Origin: Blasia pusilla
Taxonomy: Eukaryota; Marchantiophyta; Marchantiopsida; Blasiales
DNA: 64,000 nucleotides
Direction of reading: 5' to 3'
Assembly: GCA_050084515.1 (NCBI GenBank)
Contig: CM114271.1
Span: 30,752,001 to 30,816,000 of the forward strand
A program made the position numbers and the translations under genes. Under the pieces are notes generated by a model that was not told the DNA's origin, ran no database searches, and saw nothing but the letters and a program-made list of their open reading frames with translations. Shown piece by piece: positions 1 to 13,799 of the stretch (position 1 is its first letter; each line of letters opens with the position of its first letter).

Positions 1-14
1 ATTAATTGTTCACG

Positions 15-255
15 TCTCCATTCGCATCCTATCGTTGAGAAGTACCTACATAATAACTTGCATTCTAAAGCCTCTGGAGTATGAATCGCCTTAGCACCTA
101 GATGTTACAAGAATATATGATAGTAGGAGAGAGAAAACTGATTAATTTGGACTAGCCGGGTAGGAAACAACAATTACAATAAGATTCTAGGGGTCGCCTT
201 TATCCCTAGGAGTTCAGAGGTCCCATATTACCCGACCTAGTAGTAGGGGACGTAA
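15..255. repeat. Dispersed repeat, copy A (matches 31687-31852)
   Basis: Blocks such as ATAACTTGCATTCT (53 onward), then 'tatgaat', 'ttagcacc' and 'tagtaggggncnta', recur in the same order at 31687-31852, which lacks about 75 bp of this copy. No coding potential is visible. It is probably part of an old LTR or another transposon. The family is not identified. Confidence 0.55.
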
Positions 256-1084
256 TTAGCATTTAATCTATGACTTAGGCTTAATCTCTCCATACAAAAA
301 TTTTAATACTTATGAAGATATTTCCATTACTTATCTCTACCTACTCGTGGAATGAAGCTCACAAATATATAGTAAGATTGAAGACTATCATAGCTAGCTA
401 GCATTAGAACCCTTGGAGGCATCTATGAAGAAACTACAATTCCTACAAGAACCACATTCTCACACATACACAACGCCTAAATGCAATCTAAAGAAATCAA
501 ACTTATCTATGATAGTTAGTGGCTTGGTGAAGATGTTAATCAATTACTGACACGTGTTCACATATGGAAATTCTCTTTCACCTACTAAAACCTTGTCTTC
601 AATGAAATGATAATGTGTATTTTGATCCTTAAATGAATACTAAAATTGGTTTCAAAATGAAAACTATGGATGTGATCTACAAATAGGGGAAAAAGAACTA
701 CATATTATAAGCTTATATCTATTCAAAAGAATACTCAATCAAACTCATAATGATGTTGATATTGTTGCTCATGTGTATTTATTTTCTATTGATGATATTG
801 CAATAGTCAATTATTTCTCCAAAGCCCTACCTTACCACATTACTTCCGATTCCAAACAAAAATTTGAAACTAGATCTTTAAGCAAGAGTGCTCCCTACCT
901 AATGTAACTATTAAGAGCTGGATTCTAAATAATAAATATAAATTGAAATTTTAACTTCATATGTCATAGAATTCTTCTCATCGTATTAAGATTATTGATA
1001 TATTCAATAGCTAGAGATTTATCATGTAGATAATTACAATTATATTTAGACTTAGAGGTAAAAAAGTGATATGTAAAAGTTCAA
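256..1084. other. AT-rich DNA with a doubtful gag-like patch
   Basis: No gene is seen. A short + strand stretch around 735-905 reads as a coding-like peptide (HVYLFSIDDIAIVNYFSKAL, then stops). It vaguely recalls retrotransposon Gag, but it is too short and diverged to call. Confidence 0.3.
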
Positions 1085-1473
1085 GTACCTATGAGCACAT
1101 GGATCTCATAGCCTAGGAATTGAGGAAGGACGATGGTTTCATATTGATAGAAGTGAACGAATTTGTAGGTTATGTGACGGAGAAAATATTGAAGATGAAG
1201 AGCATGTGTTTGTTACATGTCCAAGGTATGAAGAAATTAGACTAGCTCATAAAATAGATGTGGAAAATTTCTATTCTTTAGTATAGCTAGTGCCTTATGA
1301 TTTAGGTTGTTATATTAGAGATGTCATTATTCATCGCTCAAGTGCTCTAGGCTGTAGTTAGGAGAAGATCTTTAGGATCTTTTTCTGGGTAAGTGAATGA
1401 ATGACTTGTAATGTGTTTTTCACCCTTTTGACCCTTTAGGTCCCACAGGCTTGATCTATTTACCATTTACCAT
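1085..1473 (+). mobile_element. LINE 3' end, copy A: ORF2 C-terminal zinc finger and 3' tail (decayed)
   Basis: The + strand encodes, with stops, the cysteine/histidine-rich end found after the reverse transcriptase of many LINE ORF2 proteins. It reads ERICRLCDGENIEDEEHVF followed by TCPRYEEIRLAH, giving a C-x2-C-x9-H-x4-C pattern with residues near 1156-1240. Downstream the sequence is noncoding and ends in a short repeat, TTTACCATTTACCAT, at 1459-1473. An inverted copy at 13251-13640 has the same finger and the same 3' terminus, which defines the 3' end of the element. The 5' part is missing, as expected for 5'-truncated LINE insertions. The copy is not functional: a TAG interrupts the frame near 1286, and there is no reverse transcriptase domain. 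Confidence 0.75.
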
Positions 1474-2147
1474 ATTATCATCTAGGATAAGACAATAGGT
1501 CTTTGTATAGATTGTAGAGTCATGAGTGCTCTCTCATTCTCTTTGTGCAAATCCTTACTCTTATTTTTTATCCAAACCATCTCTCTACTTTGCATGAGAG
1601 TATAAGTCTTGGAGGGTTTGTAATGCCTGCATGATATCAAACCTTTAAAGAGTGTGAAGAATCCTTTGAATAGTGCTAGATTTCCAAGGATAGCAAGGGA
1701 AGGTTTTTGGAGAGGAGAATTTGACTCATTGAAGAAAATTATGCTTATGAAGCCAAAGCATTGTTTGAAGGCCAAGACTATCTTAAAAGACCAAAAACTT
1801 TGTGATCCATCAAAAATGTTCTCATTCATATATTCTATCTACTATGAAGATCTCATAGTTATTTTTATAAATTTTGGTGCCAAAATACACAACATCTAGG
1901 AATCAATAAGTTCTTTTTAAAAGAAAATTTTCATTTCAAAAAATTTGAAAGAATTTTCAAATTTTTGTAATATTTTGATATAAAAATAATTCAATAAAAT
2001 CTATGATATTTATTCAATAATCAACTATTTTTTCTCACGTTTCACGCTTTTACAAATTAAAAAATTTTGACTTCAATAATGTCTAAATTAATATAAATAA
2101 TAATGGGAGAGAAAATGGACTAAAATAATTATTTCATATGGAATTTC
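1474..2147. other. AT-rich DNA, nothing recognised
   Basis: Only short random-looking ORFs of up to about 80 codons are present. I see no conserved motif, RNA gene or clear repeat. Confidence 0.4.
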
Positions 2148-2397
2148 AAAATCAAGAATACTCTTCAATTGGCATCTATTGGAGCATATGTTATAGAGGA
2201 TGGAGGTGGTGGAGTGAATTTAAGGATTCAAGCGGATATTTATCATTCTATTGGACCATTGAATGCGGAGACGAGTGTTTCTCCACAATTTATTCAGATT
2301 TATATTCATGATGATGAGTATCAATTTGAACAAAGGAGAAAGATTATGAACAGAGACAATCATGATCGATTGAGGATTGATATCTTAAGAGGGTTTG

Positions 2398-3110
<713 letters not shown>

Positions 3111-3239
3111 GATTACAAGACCTGTTACATATTTATAATCCATATGTTGCTATCTTTCGATATGTGGCCATGGATTTACGTATTTAGGATTTTTATATTG
3201 TCTTAAAGAGTAGTTAGCGAGGGCTTGATCCGAAAGGAT

Positions 3240-4400
3240 ACACATTGCTAATTGCTTCGAAGATTGCCGCTATCTTGTCTAGAGACGGAAGTGAGCCTAG
3301 AGAAGGACTTGATATTCTTGTTCGTTTACATGGAGGAGGGATCCGTCAAATGTCTGACTTGAATAAGGCCTACATTCCATTGCATTTTGTATTGCCTTTT
3401 CTATATGGTGAAGTTGGTTCGCATCTTGGTATACCTACTCGGATGGGTGATCTTAGAGGCAGTGCGACAAGGAGAGGGCATGCTATGATGCAGGAAGATG
3501 GAGAATGAAAATGTTTACCATAATGTCCCTGAGGGAATGGAAGAAGAGCAAGTTCAAGGTGGTGAGAGGACTGATGAGGCAAGTTCAAAAATTGTCAGTG
3601 CTCCACAATTCACTTCATTTCGACTTCAAATGAGAGCTAACGCTCAAGATCATAACAGGTTATTGAGGTTTGGTCGTCTTACTCAAGAATATATGGTAGA
3701 TTTGTACGCAAGTATTGAGAAGCAAAGATTAACATGGATATGGTTACATCAAAAGGAGTTGAGCGCCAATTTATACCAAGGTATGAGAGATGCTATGATT
3801 GGACACGATAATGATGATGATACCATAGGGAGACGGGTCATTTTACCTTCCTTCTTTATTTTAGGACCTCGACGCATACATCAATTATATCATGATGCCA
3901 TGGCAAGTGTGAGACATTTTGGGAAGCTCGACTACTTTCTGACCATGACGTGCAACCTTAAGTCGCATGAGATTACTAGAGCTCTACTTCTTGGTCAAAG
4001 AACCTCCAATCATCCAGACTTAGTTATATGTATTCTCCAACAAAAAGAAGAAAGAGTTATCGAGGCTTATAATGGATAAGCATATTTTGGGATGAATGGT
4101 GGGATGTATTCATGTCGTGGAGTCTCAAAAGAGAGGTCTACCACATGTGTATATTCTGATTATTCTTGCCTTAGAGGATAAGCCAAGGACAACGTATTTT
4201 AATGATATTATATCTGATGAGATTCTTGATTTGACTACTCATCCGAAACTTCATGTAGCTGTAAGAAATTGTATGATACATGGACCATGTGGAGTACTTC
4301 ATCCTAATGCACCGTGTACAGATAAAATAACAAAATTTGTTCAAAGGGCTACCCCAAGTGTTTTACCTCCATGAAAATGGAGAATGAGGATAGATATCCT
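3240..4400 (+). pseudogene. Helitron 1 RepHel, Helitron_like_N domain and decayed HUH nuclease
   Basis: The first block at 3240-3505 reads DILVRLHGGGIRQMSDLNKA, then YIPLHFVLPFLYGEVG, matching the Helitron motif RGGGLQRISELH..Y.PL.YPLLFPYGE. After a frame change near 3495, 3498-4079 encodes the core of the Helitron N domain: QEYMVDLYASIEKQRLTWI, ELSANLYQGMRDAM, GRRVILPSFFILGPR, YHDAMASVRHFGKLDYFLT and MTCN. A second frame change leads to 4096-4374 with ESQKRGLPHVYILIIL. This is the HUH motif, and its second histidine has become Tyr (H-V-Y instead of H-x-H). MIHGPCG and ENEDRYPIYKR follow at about 4274 and 4380. Loss of the metal-binding His and the frame breaks mean it cannot act as a rolling-circle nuclease. 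Confidence 0.85.
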
Positions 4401-6960
4401 ATTTATAAGCGATAATCTTGTTGACATTTGTTTGAATTTTAAAAATATTATAGCAATATAATTTTTGAAGTTTCTTTTAAGTACTTTTTGTAGTATTTTA
4501 TATATTTATGTTTATATAGTTGTGATAATGGTAGGTCGATTCACAAGTCGAATCATGACTTTGATAATCGTTAGGTGGTTCCGTATAATTTGATATCATA
4601 TAACTTTTTTGATTGTCACAACAATTCAGAGATTATAAATAGCATATTGGGTGTGAAGTGTGTATAGAAGGGATTAGATGTCGTATATATCCTACACATT
4701 GACAAAAAATACAACTACTAGAGATATTATTGATGAGACATTGTTATATCTTGATACAAGGTAATTGAATTTCTATTTTTGTTAGATTTTTTCAATTATT
4801 TTTTAATATTGAAAGTTTAAACTCTGACTACGTCTAGTTTTTTTGTTTTTCAAGGTATGTTTCTTCTTCAGAAGCTTGTTGGAGAATCTTCAAGTTTTGT
4901 CTACATGGTGAGCAACCAAGTATTGTACGATGGATTGTTCATCTCCTAGATAGCCAGATGATAAGGTAAATTTGGTCTTGCCTTGGACATTCAAACTATT
5001 AATATTGCTTTATTAGAGATCCATTACCATCTTCAAGATCATGGTAAAAGTATGGCAGATTTTCTGGACATGCCTCAACCTGACGTTTTTACGCGGGATT
5101 TATCGATCTCGTGCTTAGAGAAGAAGAGTTTTGCTATGATTGTCAAGTGCATGCTGATCGTGTTCAACAAGGAGAGAGCTCATTGAATAATGGACAAGAA
5201 GTTATATGGGATGTTTTCCATCTTTTCTTTGAGGATGTGTTAAATGATATATGCGCCTCCTTCTGTAAGTGCATGTTATATATGTTATGCTCTTTGAAGT
5301 TTTTCTTCTTAATTTTTGTCTTTTGAATCTCTTGTGGCTAATTTGGGTGCTTTAAGGCAAATTTATTCTTCATAGATTGGATGGTCCAGTTAGTACGGGA
5401 AAAACATTCCTTTAGAATCTTCACCTTGCTAGCATGCGTAGCAAGGATTATATTGCTCTTGCAGTTGCGTCTTCTGGTATTGCCACTTTGTTAATGGATG
5501 AAGGTTGTAGCGCTTATTCTCAATTCAAGATTCCAATTCACATACATGAATTATCCACTTGCAAGTAAGTTTATGCTAAAGATCTTGCTATGACTTTGCT
5601 TTATTTCTAAGATTGAAGTTTATGTTCATTGTTTATTATTATTTTAATATATATTGTGTATAATATTTCTTATTTTTTATTTCTTATGTGTTTTCTAACT
5701 TATCGATTAATAGTGATATCGCAGGTCTCATAAAAAATGAAAAGTTGATCGTATAGGATGAAGCTCGTATGAGGTACCGTCATGCTTTTGAGGCTGTTAA
5801 TCATATTTTCCAAGATATTATGGGTTTGGTGGATCGTCTACTACAGGATTAAACTTTTGGGGGGCAATATATATTTATATTTTGCGATGACTTCCGAAAA
5901 CTTCTCCCGGTTGTATGTCATGGTCATCGGCCTACTGTTGTGCGTGCAACCCTTAGAAGATCTCTTATGTGGTATTATGTGAGAATAATGAAACTGACTA
6001 CCAACATGAGAGTGAATCGTTTTATAATAAGGTAATAATGATTGAACCTTATGTTCTTGCTTTTCCTATCTTATGTATTTCTTATTAAGATGTACTCATT
6101 TTCTTTTGTTAAATTTTGTTTAGGAAAAGAACAGCATGAGCAAGAACGATTTGCAAACTAGCTATTGAAGATTGGCGAGGGTCAAATACCATTGCATTTT
6201 GAGGTTTCAGATGATTTTATAAGAATTCTTGATGGGATGATTGTTAAGGGCCACAAACTTAATGATTTGATCGATATTGTCTATGGACGTAATATTGATA
6301 AGTGGAATGATATTGAAGTCTTGAAGGATACATCTATTCTTACAACAAAGGATACTACCATAGATATTATCAATGTTGAAATTATGTCGCAATTTCCAAA
6401 AGAGGTAATTCTTATATTTCATTCATGTCATCAATTTAAATGAAACGATGGCACTATATGTTTCCTTTTGATTCTAATAATTATTTCTATTTCAGAAGCA
6501 CCTTTTGTAAAGTGCGAATTCAATAATTGACGATGGGAAGAGGATGGTATACCCAACAGAAATTTTGAATATATGTTTGCCATCAGAACTACCACCACAT
6601 TACTTAAAATGAAGATTGGAGCTCCGATCATGTTATTACGGAATATGAATGGAGCAAAGGGACAAGAAAACGTGACTCGCTTGGTGATTTTTGGATTTGG
6701 TCGACATATTATAGATGTTGTAATTATGATAAATAAAAATATTGGAGTTCGAGTGTTGATTGCATATGATTTAGGGTTACCTTTTGATTTACGAAGATTT
6801 CAATTTCCTATTCGTCCAACTTTTACAATGACGATTAATAAGTCTCAAGGTCAAACATTAGAGAGAGTTGGCATTTACTTGCTAAATCTTGTATTTTCTC
6901 ATGGTAAATGATATGTTGCGCCATTTAGAGTAGGTTTTAGCAACTCAATTCATATGATGA
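4400..6960 (+). pseudogene. Helitron 1 RepHel, PIF1-type helicase half with introns
   Basis: Exonic pieces on the + strand reproduce the plant Helitron helicase. They are DNR.VVPYN (about 4560); DIIDETLLYLDTR spliced to YVSSSEACWRIFKFCLHG; the DFLDMPQPD linker; LDGPVSTGKTF (Walker A near 5380, the usual GPGGTGKT having lost a Gly); LAVASSGIATLLM; FKIPIHIHELSTC; LIV.DEA (Walker B near 5755); and LKIGEGQIPLHFE. The last are PTEILNICLPSELPPHYLK, IGAPIMLLRNMNGAKGQ and RPTFTMTINKSQGQTLERVG (near 6810-6870). Typical GT-AG introns separate several of them: 4761-4854, 5265-5356, 5565-5713, 6032-6123 and 6405-6495. Stops inside the exons mark it as a pseudogene. Confidence 0.85.
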
Positions 6961-7198
6961 TTGATAGTCAAAATCCACCAAACAAAGATGGTGTTTATAC
7001 TAGAAATATTGTATATCATGAAGTGTTACATTAAAAAATAAAACGTACAGTTACGAATTTTTTTCTTCTGATGACAATATTCTATTTCTATTTTGACTAT
7101 AAAAATTGACATATCATATTCTATTAAAATAAAATAAAGATTCTATATTTATCATTGTAAAATTTGACGCTGGTACATCGCCCGGGCATTCTTATTAG

Positions 7199-7700
7199 TT
7201 TTTATGAATCGCACAAAGAAAAAAATCTACCAATTGTAAAACCTGGGGCCACATTTGAAAATTCCCAGCAAAATGCAACCGGTATGCCACCTTTGGGAGG
7301 AGGGAGAGAAATTAGTTAGTGAACTCAAGACATGTGAATAAGCTCCATGATGAGAAAAGAAAATTGAGAGTATATGTAGGGGCTATAAGTAATACCACCA
7401 CTAGTCTATAACACATGCTACGCAAGGTCAATTCAAGCCTCTTTTCATGGGACCCCGCTTGAATCCAAGACTTGCGGACATGTAGGGGGCAACGATCGGG
7501 GAGATCCAAGGTTACGAGTAATGCTAGCCGGTTAAATTTGAGAATTTCCCATTGATTTTAAAATTGCCTACGAAAAACCCGCGGGATTTGAGCAGGTCCC
7601 TTGTTTATCGAATCTCAAAACCGGTTGGAAACCCGGAATTACCGTTTCCGGTCGGACATTCCTGGCGATAAAGCGGTCCCGTGGAAAAACTTCCGGAAGG
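7199..7700. other. Noncoding DNA flanking Helitron 1
   Basis: This is the DNA beyond the Helitron 3' terminus. No conserved coding or structural signal is seen. Confidence 0.35.
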
Positions 7701-9000
7701 TGGGAGAGTGTCCATCGTCACGATCTCCTGAACAATAAAATAAATAAATAACTCAGTCTGTTATCCATCCAGATACCCACGGTTAAATTAGCTTGACCTA
7801 GGCTCAAACAATGCAAGCGACAATGTCCCACACCCTCCTCGCTCACTCACATGCACGGACAGCAAATAAGACCGAAACTTGGGTCCTAACCAACCAACAA
7901 CGTCCGCGTGGACATGAGCACCGAGAAGCACGCGATGAGTCTTTGCGTTGCCTGCCGCCTACCAGCGCTCCTGATTCCCGAAAACGAGCGCACCGCGACA
8001 GCTTTACACCGCACAGCGCAGTGCTAATCTTGGAGCCGGGTCCAGACGGATCTGTAACGGTGGCAGGTGTCGACAATGCCGCAACTGCCCTGTGTTGCGA
8101 CTCCCCATTACTAGGGAGGGGCCTTGCCTCCTTTCCGAAAGCTGCGGGAATCGGGCATCCCCCAGCTCGCGTCCGGTGAGTTCTGGGCGCACACTCTCAA
8201 CCTTGGGCGGACGTCGTCTCGCTCGCTCGCTCGCGTACGCCGAGTTATGGGCTCGATTACACACATCCTGTGTCAGAATCTGCTAGTTCGGTGGTAAAGC
8301 GCGACATGTTTCACCTCTAGCTTCTTGTTACCTGGGGACGCACGGGGGAATCAGCCTGTTGACGGATTGCATCGAGGACATTCAGAAAGCCCGTCACGCG
8401 CAAACTTCCTCGCCGTGGCCGAACGTGCAGACTACCGATGACGTCTCGAGCTTCCGATTGCCGACTCTCCTCGTCAACGAGACCGCACACCAGGTGGGCC
8501 CTGCCTTTCGTATGCATCAAGCTCCTCGAATGAATGCGCTTCGAGTCCTGCGCAGGTAGGTTGGTCGGTTCTTCACGCATGCCTAGTCTCTTCTCCTCTA
8601 TCTCTCTGTTGCTACCACTTCTTTCGCCGGCGTCCTCCCTCATGCGGAGCTCCTCGGACGCAATCAAAACGAAATCGAAACTGAACCACTGCCGGCTTCA
8701 AGCGTTCATTCAACCTCTGCAGACCGCTAATTCCATTTCACCCAGAAGTCCGAGCGTGGTCATCACACTTCGGCACGTACGCATCTCCAGGCTCTCGCAT
8801 CCTCTAACATGGGAACTTCCCCCAGACTCTTGTATGCTCGGGCCGCGAAGCCATCCACACCAGTAACTCTTCATGTCCGCACCCGGACATGAAGAGTTAC
8901 TGAGATTGCCCTGAGACTGGTTTCCCTTTCCGTATTCCGTATTAGGGTAATCCGTAGTCCAAGCACCATGCAACCCTAACGCCAATCTGAAGATTAGTTT
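7700..9000. other. GC-richer orphan island, no recognisable product
   Basis: Base composition rises sharply compared with the AT-rich surroundings, and ORFs of about 65-122 codons open on both strands. None carries a recognisable domain and the opposing frames overlap, so I treat them as chance ORFs in GC-rich DNA. The stretch contains a (CTCG)n-like run near 8217-8234 and the perfect foldback at 8861-8902. It could be a decayed gene, a promoter or UTR fragment, or an unclassified transposon. Confidence 0.4.
8861..8902. repeat. Perfect 19-bp foldback, 4-nt loop
   Basis: The left arm CAGTAACTCTTCATGTCCG (8861-8879) is exactly reverse-complemented at 8884-8902 around the loop CACC. It is too long and too perfect to be random. 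It has no T-tract, so there is no reason to call it a terminator. Confidence 0.95.
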
Positions 9001-9539
9001 TTCTTTTATTTTATGGGGGTGTGCACGGGCCCATTCAACTCGGTGGTTTATATTTACATATAACTAGTGGCAGATCGTGCATGCCCAGGGCTAATGATGT
9101 TGGGCATGAAATATATATTTTTTCTGTCGGGAGGAGGAAATATTGAAGGGTTTTAATGATGTTGGACATGAAATGTCGACATGGTCGATAGAAGGACAAT
9201 TTTTTTTGTCCGTTATCATATTTCAATTAAGACAAATTTTTTTGTCCGTTATTTTCCAGTAATAATATAGATTAAATTATGGAGTTATACAAACTCTCAT
9301 CTTGTGACACCTCTCCTTTTAAAGCATTTCTATTTTGACCTTTGGGGGTAATTATAATTAGACGGAAAATAAATCTCTATCATCTAAGCATCTCTAGTGC
9401 ATAAATATATACTAGTATTTCTAGAGATCAAGTTTGGGAGCAATAGAAAATTTCTTTTGATTTTTTTCTCTAATCTATGCTATTATTGCCTACTTTATTT
9501 TCAATGTTAAAATTGCTCTTTCTAGTGGTAATTTTAGCC

Positions 9540-9818
9540 CGCACATGCTCGACACGGGCCTACACAGGCCTTGGGCGGGCTAGTGTGCGTCTTGTGCGGG
9601 CCAATGCAGACTAGGGAGGGCTCAAAGTAGGGCAATTCGGGCTAGAAAACGGGTGGCAAAAATTAATGTTGGGTTGTTGGATTTGGTTGCGGGCAGGCCA
9701 AGTCTAAGTTTACGTTGCGTGTGGGATGGGCCTAGGGAACCCATGCCCCCGCACGGACATGTCATTCCTAAAGACGGACGTAAGTGCACGGACACAAATT
9801 TTGTCCGTGTGCAACCTT
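9540..9818 (-). repeat. Partial copy of a palindromic inverted-repeat element (see 46915-47085)
   Basis: Read on the minus strand from 9818, the sequence begins AAGGTTGCACACGGACAAA and contains GACATGTCCGTGCGGG, as the element at 46915-47085 does. Only this end is clear. The opposite terminal repeat was not found, and the rest (9540-9735) is GC-rich, with repeated GGGCC/GGCC words. Confidence 0.5.
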
Positions 9819-12740
9819 GGGACAATTAAAGAAATATCACAAGCATACCCATAATATCCTCTTAAGATGAAATGTATGGTGGGAAATTTATTTAATGACT
9901 TGAAAATTTTATCGTTTAGTGGCATATGAAATTTTTTTTTGTGTAAATTTATATTATTACTAAGATGTTTATGCATATTCTAGTAATTTTACTATTTCTT
10001 ATAACATATAACTTCGAATTTTCATACGGTTTGAAAGACGCAATTTTACTATCTAAGATTACGTGATCATCTTTCAAAAATTTGGATATTATCAACATCA
10101 TAGTAGAAACTATGCCCCATCTTCCTACTAGTTTTTCAGAGAATATAACTTCTTTTTTTTGGAAATACTTCTTTATCGACACATAGGGCAATAAGAGAAA
10201 AACTTTTAAAAAAGGAGAAATAATTTACTTATTTTTATCTGGATGACATAATCATCGGTCTTGTGCATAGCACAAACTTCACAAGAGTGAATTCTAATAA
10301 ATATTCTATTAAAAATTTATTAAGATCTTATCCTATGTAATTTCACAAGGAGAAGGCTTTTTCAAGTTGTAATAAAGTTTTTTCTCACGCATCATCAAAA
10401 TATTTCATTCATGTGAATCTTAATTTTTTGTAAAATATAAACTCTAAACTATTATTTCATGGATGCGTTTTTCTTTGTCTTAATATAATTAAAATATGTT
10501 AGAAGAGTTTATGGAGGAAAAGAGAAAATTATTGAATCTTTTGCATAGATGGGATAACCCCATTGCTCTTAGCCAATCTATTCATGGATATGTGTCTTTG
10601 GTTTAGAAGTGAAGGTGTGGATAGTTATAAATATGACCAATCAAATTTGGATATTTTCTTTTCGATATCACTTAAATTTATTTAAAATATTTTTTTAAAT
10701 TTTGATATAAATCTAAAAATGACATAGTGGTAAGAACTAGTAAAATCCTTTTAGAGTTTGTCTCCATATTCTTTTACATAGTGTTGGAAGTATATAAGAG
10801 CCTTTGAAACAATTATTTCAATCTTATTTACAAGATTAAGAATAAAGGGGAAAAAAACCACTTCCTCCATTTTGGGGAAAAAGATTTCCCTCCTAAATTT
10901 TCCGTTTTTTAAAATTTTAAGGAAATTCAATCTTCTTGTACTTTAATTTCTGAAATCTCTCTCTTCATTTTCATATTTATAAATTCCACTTTCTACCCTT
11001 CTCCCATCATAATCAATACTTGCTAAGAATAATTATAAAAAATAGTAACAACTCATTGGAATTTGAAGTATGCTAGGTATATTTTTATTTATAGATAAAT
11101 ATCTTTTTTTCACCATTAAATAATATCCCAATTCTATAAAAATATGATTTTTATAGATAGATTTTTATCCCAATTCTATAAAAATCAACCAGTGTGTGGC
11201 CTCTGCGACGGGTGGAGAAAAGAATAATTAATACATACGTGCATAGGAAACGTGGATAGTCTAGATGGCGAGGAAAAAAAACGAGAGGAACTTGTAGAGG
11301 CCGTAAATATTATTCAAATTATGAAAGGTATATACCAAAGTCACTTTCTCTCATGCACATTTTGGAAATCTAGCTCTCCTCATGCTCGATTAGTTTGCTC
11401 TCTTGTCCAAGTACTTTATAATATTAGAAGATAAGCCCATGCAAAAAACAAACCAAAGAAAAAGAAAAACTTCTTATCTTCATTTTAAGAATATTTCAAA
11501 CTTATTTCCCTTCTCTCATTCTCTCATTCTCTCCCTCTCTCAACTTATTCTTCATTTTTTACTATATACTTTCTTCCTTCATTTAAAAAAGCATCCGATT
11601 TTTTCTTAATTTTACTTTTAACAATAATCATCTGTTGATGGAATATAAATTATTTGAGATTGATCTATTAAAAAAATCCATATTTCCGTGAGATCTATGC
11701 AAGAAGAATCATTAAAATTAAATATCTAAATAAATTAACTTCTAAATCTTTAATAATTACGTGAGATACATCAATTCTTGACTTTATTAACCAAAAAAAT
11801 AAAGAATTGGTATCTAAATAAACTAATAAAAGTCCATGAAAATTCATGATAAAGCTTCACTACTTTGGTAATCCCTAAGCAAGTGATTTGGGAGGAATAA
11901 GGAATTAATAGATTAGTGAAGACATAGTGAAAGGAGATAAATTAGTGAAGATAATGAGAAAAATATATTGCGAATCTCCAAATACATAGGACTTTTAACT
12001 ACTTGCATCCAAAGGTGAGTGTGAATATACATGTATTGTCATCCTAAATTTCTAAAGGAGAGAACCATACTAAAAAATGATTCTTAGAGTTTGGATTATA
12101 ATTCACTTCATAATGATGTAATACATGAGATCGTAGCTTTCCCAAGGCCTACAATCCAATTGAGCACATGTACTTTCTAATAAAGACTTATATTTTATGT
12201 GTGGTTGCAACATCACACGTAACAATGACAACACATATGTTATATAAGAACTACTAATATGTACCTAAGTGATTATGTCATGCACAATCCTCTTTTCATG
12301 ATTCCCATCCGTTGTTTCAGACTAAAATGGATCATAAATGTTCAAAGATTTTGTTTTATGACACATCTGAAGGCGAGAAGAAACAGTCTAAGAAACCAAT
12401 CCTCCCACAAGTATATTGATATGAATTTTTTATTTCTCCAATACGTCCAATATTTAACAATAGTTTAGAGTCTATACTATGCATGAAGTTAACAATTAAA
12501 ATGCCTATAAGAATATTTTATTATTTCCTATCTTGTTAAAATTATTTCTTGTTGCCCCATTCTCACATGTCTAAGAGGTTTCTTGAAATCAAGAAACCAT
12601 CCTTCCTTGATATTATAGATTTTTAAAAATTTGTGGGTAAATATTTTCTTCGAGTTTCTAAGGTTCTCTTAAATTTTTACGTTCAAATTTGGAACAAAAA
12701 TATTAATTAGCTTCTCATTTTTTAGATTACCCTCATAAAT
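9819..12740. other. AT-rich intergenic DNA, nothing recognised
   Basis: A/T runs dominate and ORFs are short. No domain, tRNA or rRNA-like sequence was seen on either strand. Confidence 0.4.
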
Positions 12741-12764
12741 ACTTCATTATTCATAACATACTTG

Positions 12765-13115
12765 AGGGATATTCAAAGAAATTCTCCCAAAAATAATATT
12801 TTAAGAAAATATTGCACTTAAAATTTTGGATATCTATCTTGTAAAAGCCTTTTATTCATCTTGATGTTATGTATCACGGTCTTGTGGGTTTTTGAGAGGA
12901 GAAAATATATAAAAGTAATGTAACTTCTATTTATTTTATATTATTTACAACATAATTTAGGGATGTCCAAAGATATTTTCCCAAAAATAATGTTTTAAGA
13001 AAATTTTGTACTTAAAATTTTGGATATCCATCCTCTAAAAGCCTTTAATTGATCTTGATGTTATGCATCAGGATCTTGTGGGTTTTGGAGAGGAGAAGAT
13101 ATATAGAAGGAATTT
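12765..13115. repeat. Diverged tandem duplication, unit about 194 bp
   Basis: Two adjacent units share 'agggat(a/g)t(t/c)caaaga', 'aaaataat(a/g)ttttaagaaaa', 'cacttaaaattttggata' and 'gatcttgtgggtttt(g)gaga'. They start near 12765 and 12959. Many substitutions separate them, so the duplication is old. It is noncoding. Confidence 0.7.
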
Positions 13116-13250
13116 TACAATCTTCCTAATTATTGAATTTTGGATAGAACAAAATAGAACTTTACTGTAAATAAAAATGAGATGATCTAGAAAAAAAATT
13201 TTGGAAAAATTCTTATCCCATGATTAATTTCTAGATAAAAAATATTCTAC

Positions 13251-13790
13251 ATGGTAAATGGTAAATAGATAAGCCCGTGGGACCCAAAGGGTCAAAAGGG
13301 TGAAAAACACATTGCAAGTCATTCATTCACTGACCTTGAAAAATATCCTAAAGACCTTCTCGTAGCTACTGCCTAGAGCACTTGAACGATGAATAATAAC
13401 AACGTCCCTAATATAACAACCTAAATCATAAGGCACTAGCTGTAGTAAATAATAGAAATGCTCCACATATATTTTATGAGCTAGTCTAATCTCTTCATAT
13501 CTTGGACATGTAATAAACACATGCTCTTCATCCTCAATATTTTCTCCGTCACATAACCTACAAATTTGTTCACTTCTATCAATATTAAACCATCATCATT
13601 TCTCAATTCCTAGCCTATGATACCATGTTCGATGTCGTGAGATAATATGACGTAAGAACGTGGAGATCCTTGCAAATAGGTATCCTTGTTCACAATATAC
13701 AAGCATAGGATTAACATGAAGTTAATAAAACTCCATTTTGGTGTCCGAGGTGCGATATCACTGTATGCATTGAATATAGCCACTTGTTAG
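13251..13790 (-). mobile_element. LINE 3' end, copy B (inverted relative to 1085-1473)
   Basis: The minus strand encodes IAPRTPKWSFINF, then RHRTWYHRLGIEK, RSEQICRLCDGENIEDEEHV and ITCPRYEEIRLAH (about 13790 down to 13445). This is a LINE ORF2 C-terminus with a CCHC-type finger, followed by VPYDLGCYIRDV and the shared noncoding 3' tail. On the + strand the element ends with ATGGTAAATGGTAAATAGAT at 13251-13270, the reverse complement of the TTTACCA repeat tail of copy A. Copy B extends further 5' than copy A (to about 13790) but also lacks the reverse transcriptase. A few substitutions and a stop make it non-functional. Confidence 0.75.
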
Positions 13791-13799
13791 AATTTTAAA

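Noticed and set aside
8230-8330. tRNA-like stretch (TAGTTCGGTGGTAAAGC near 8284)
   Set aside because: Only a D-arm-like word; no acceptor stem, anticodon arm or T-arm could be assembled around it.
8861-8902. The foldback as a transcription terminator or the end of a Helitron
   Set aside because: No T-run follows and no CTRR with spacer follows; arms are much longer than Helitron hairpins.
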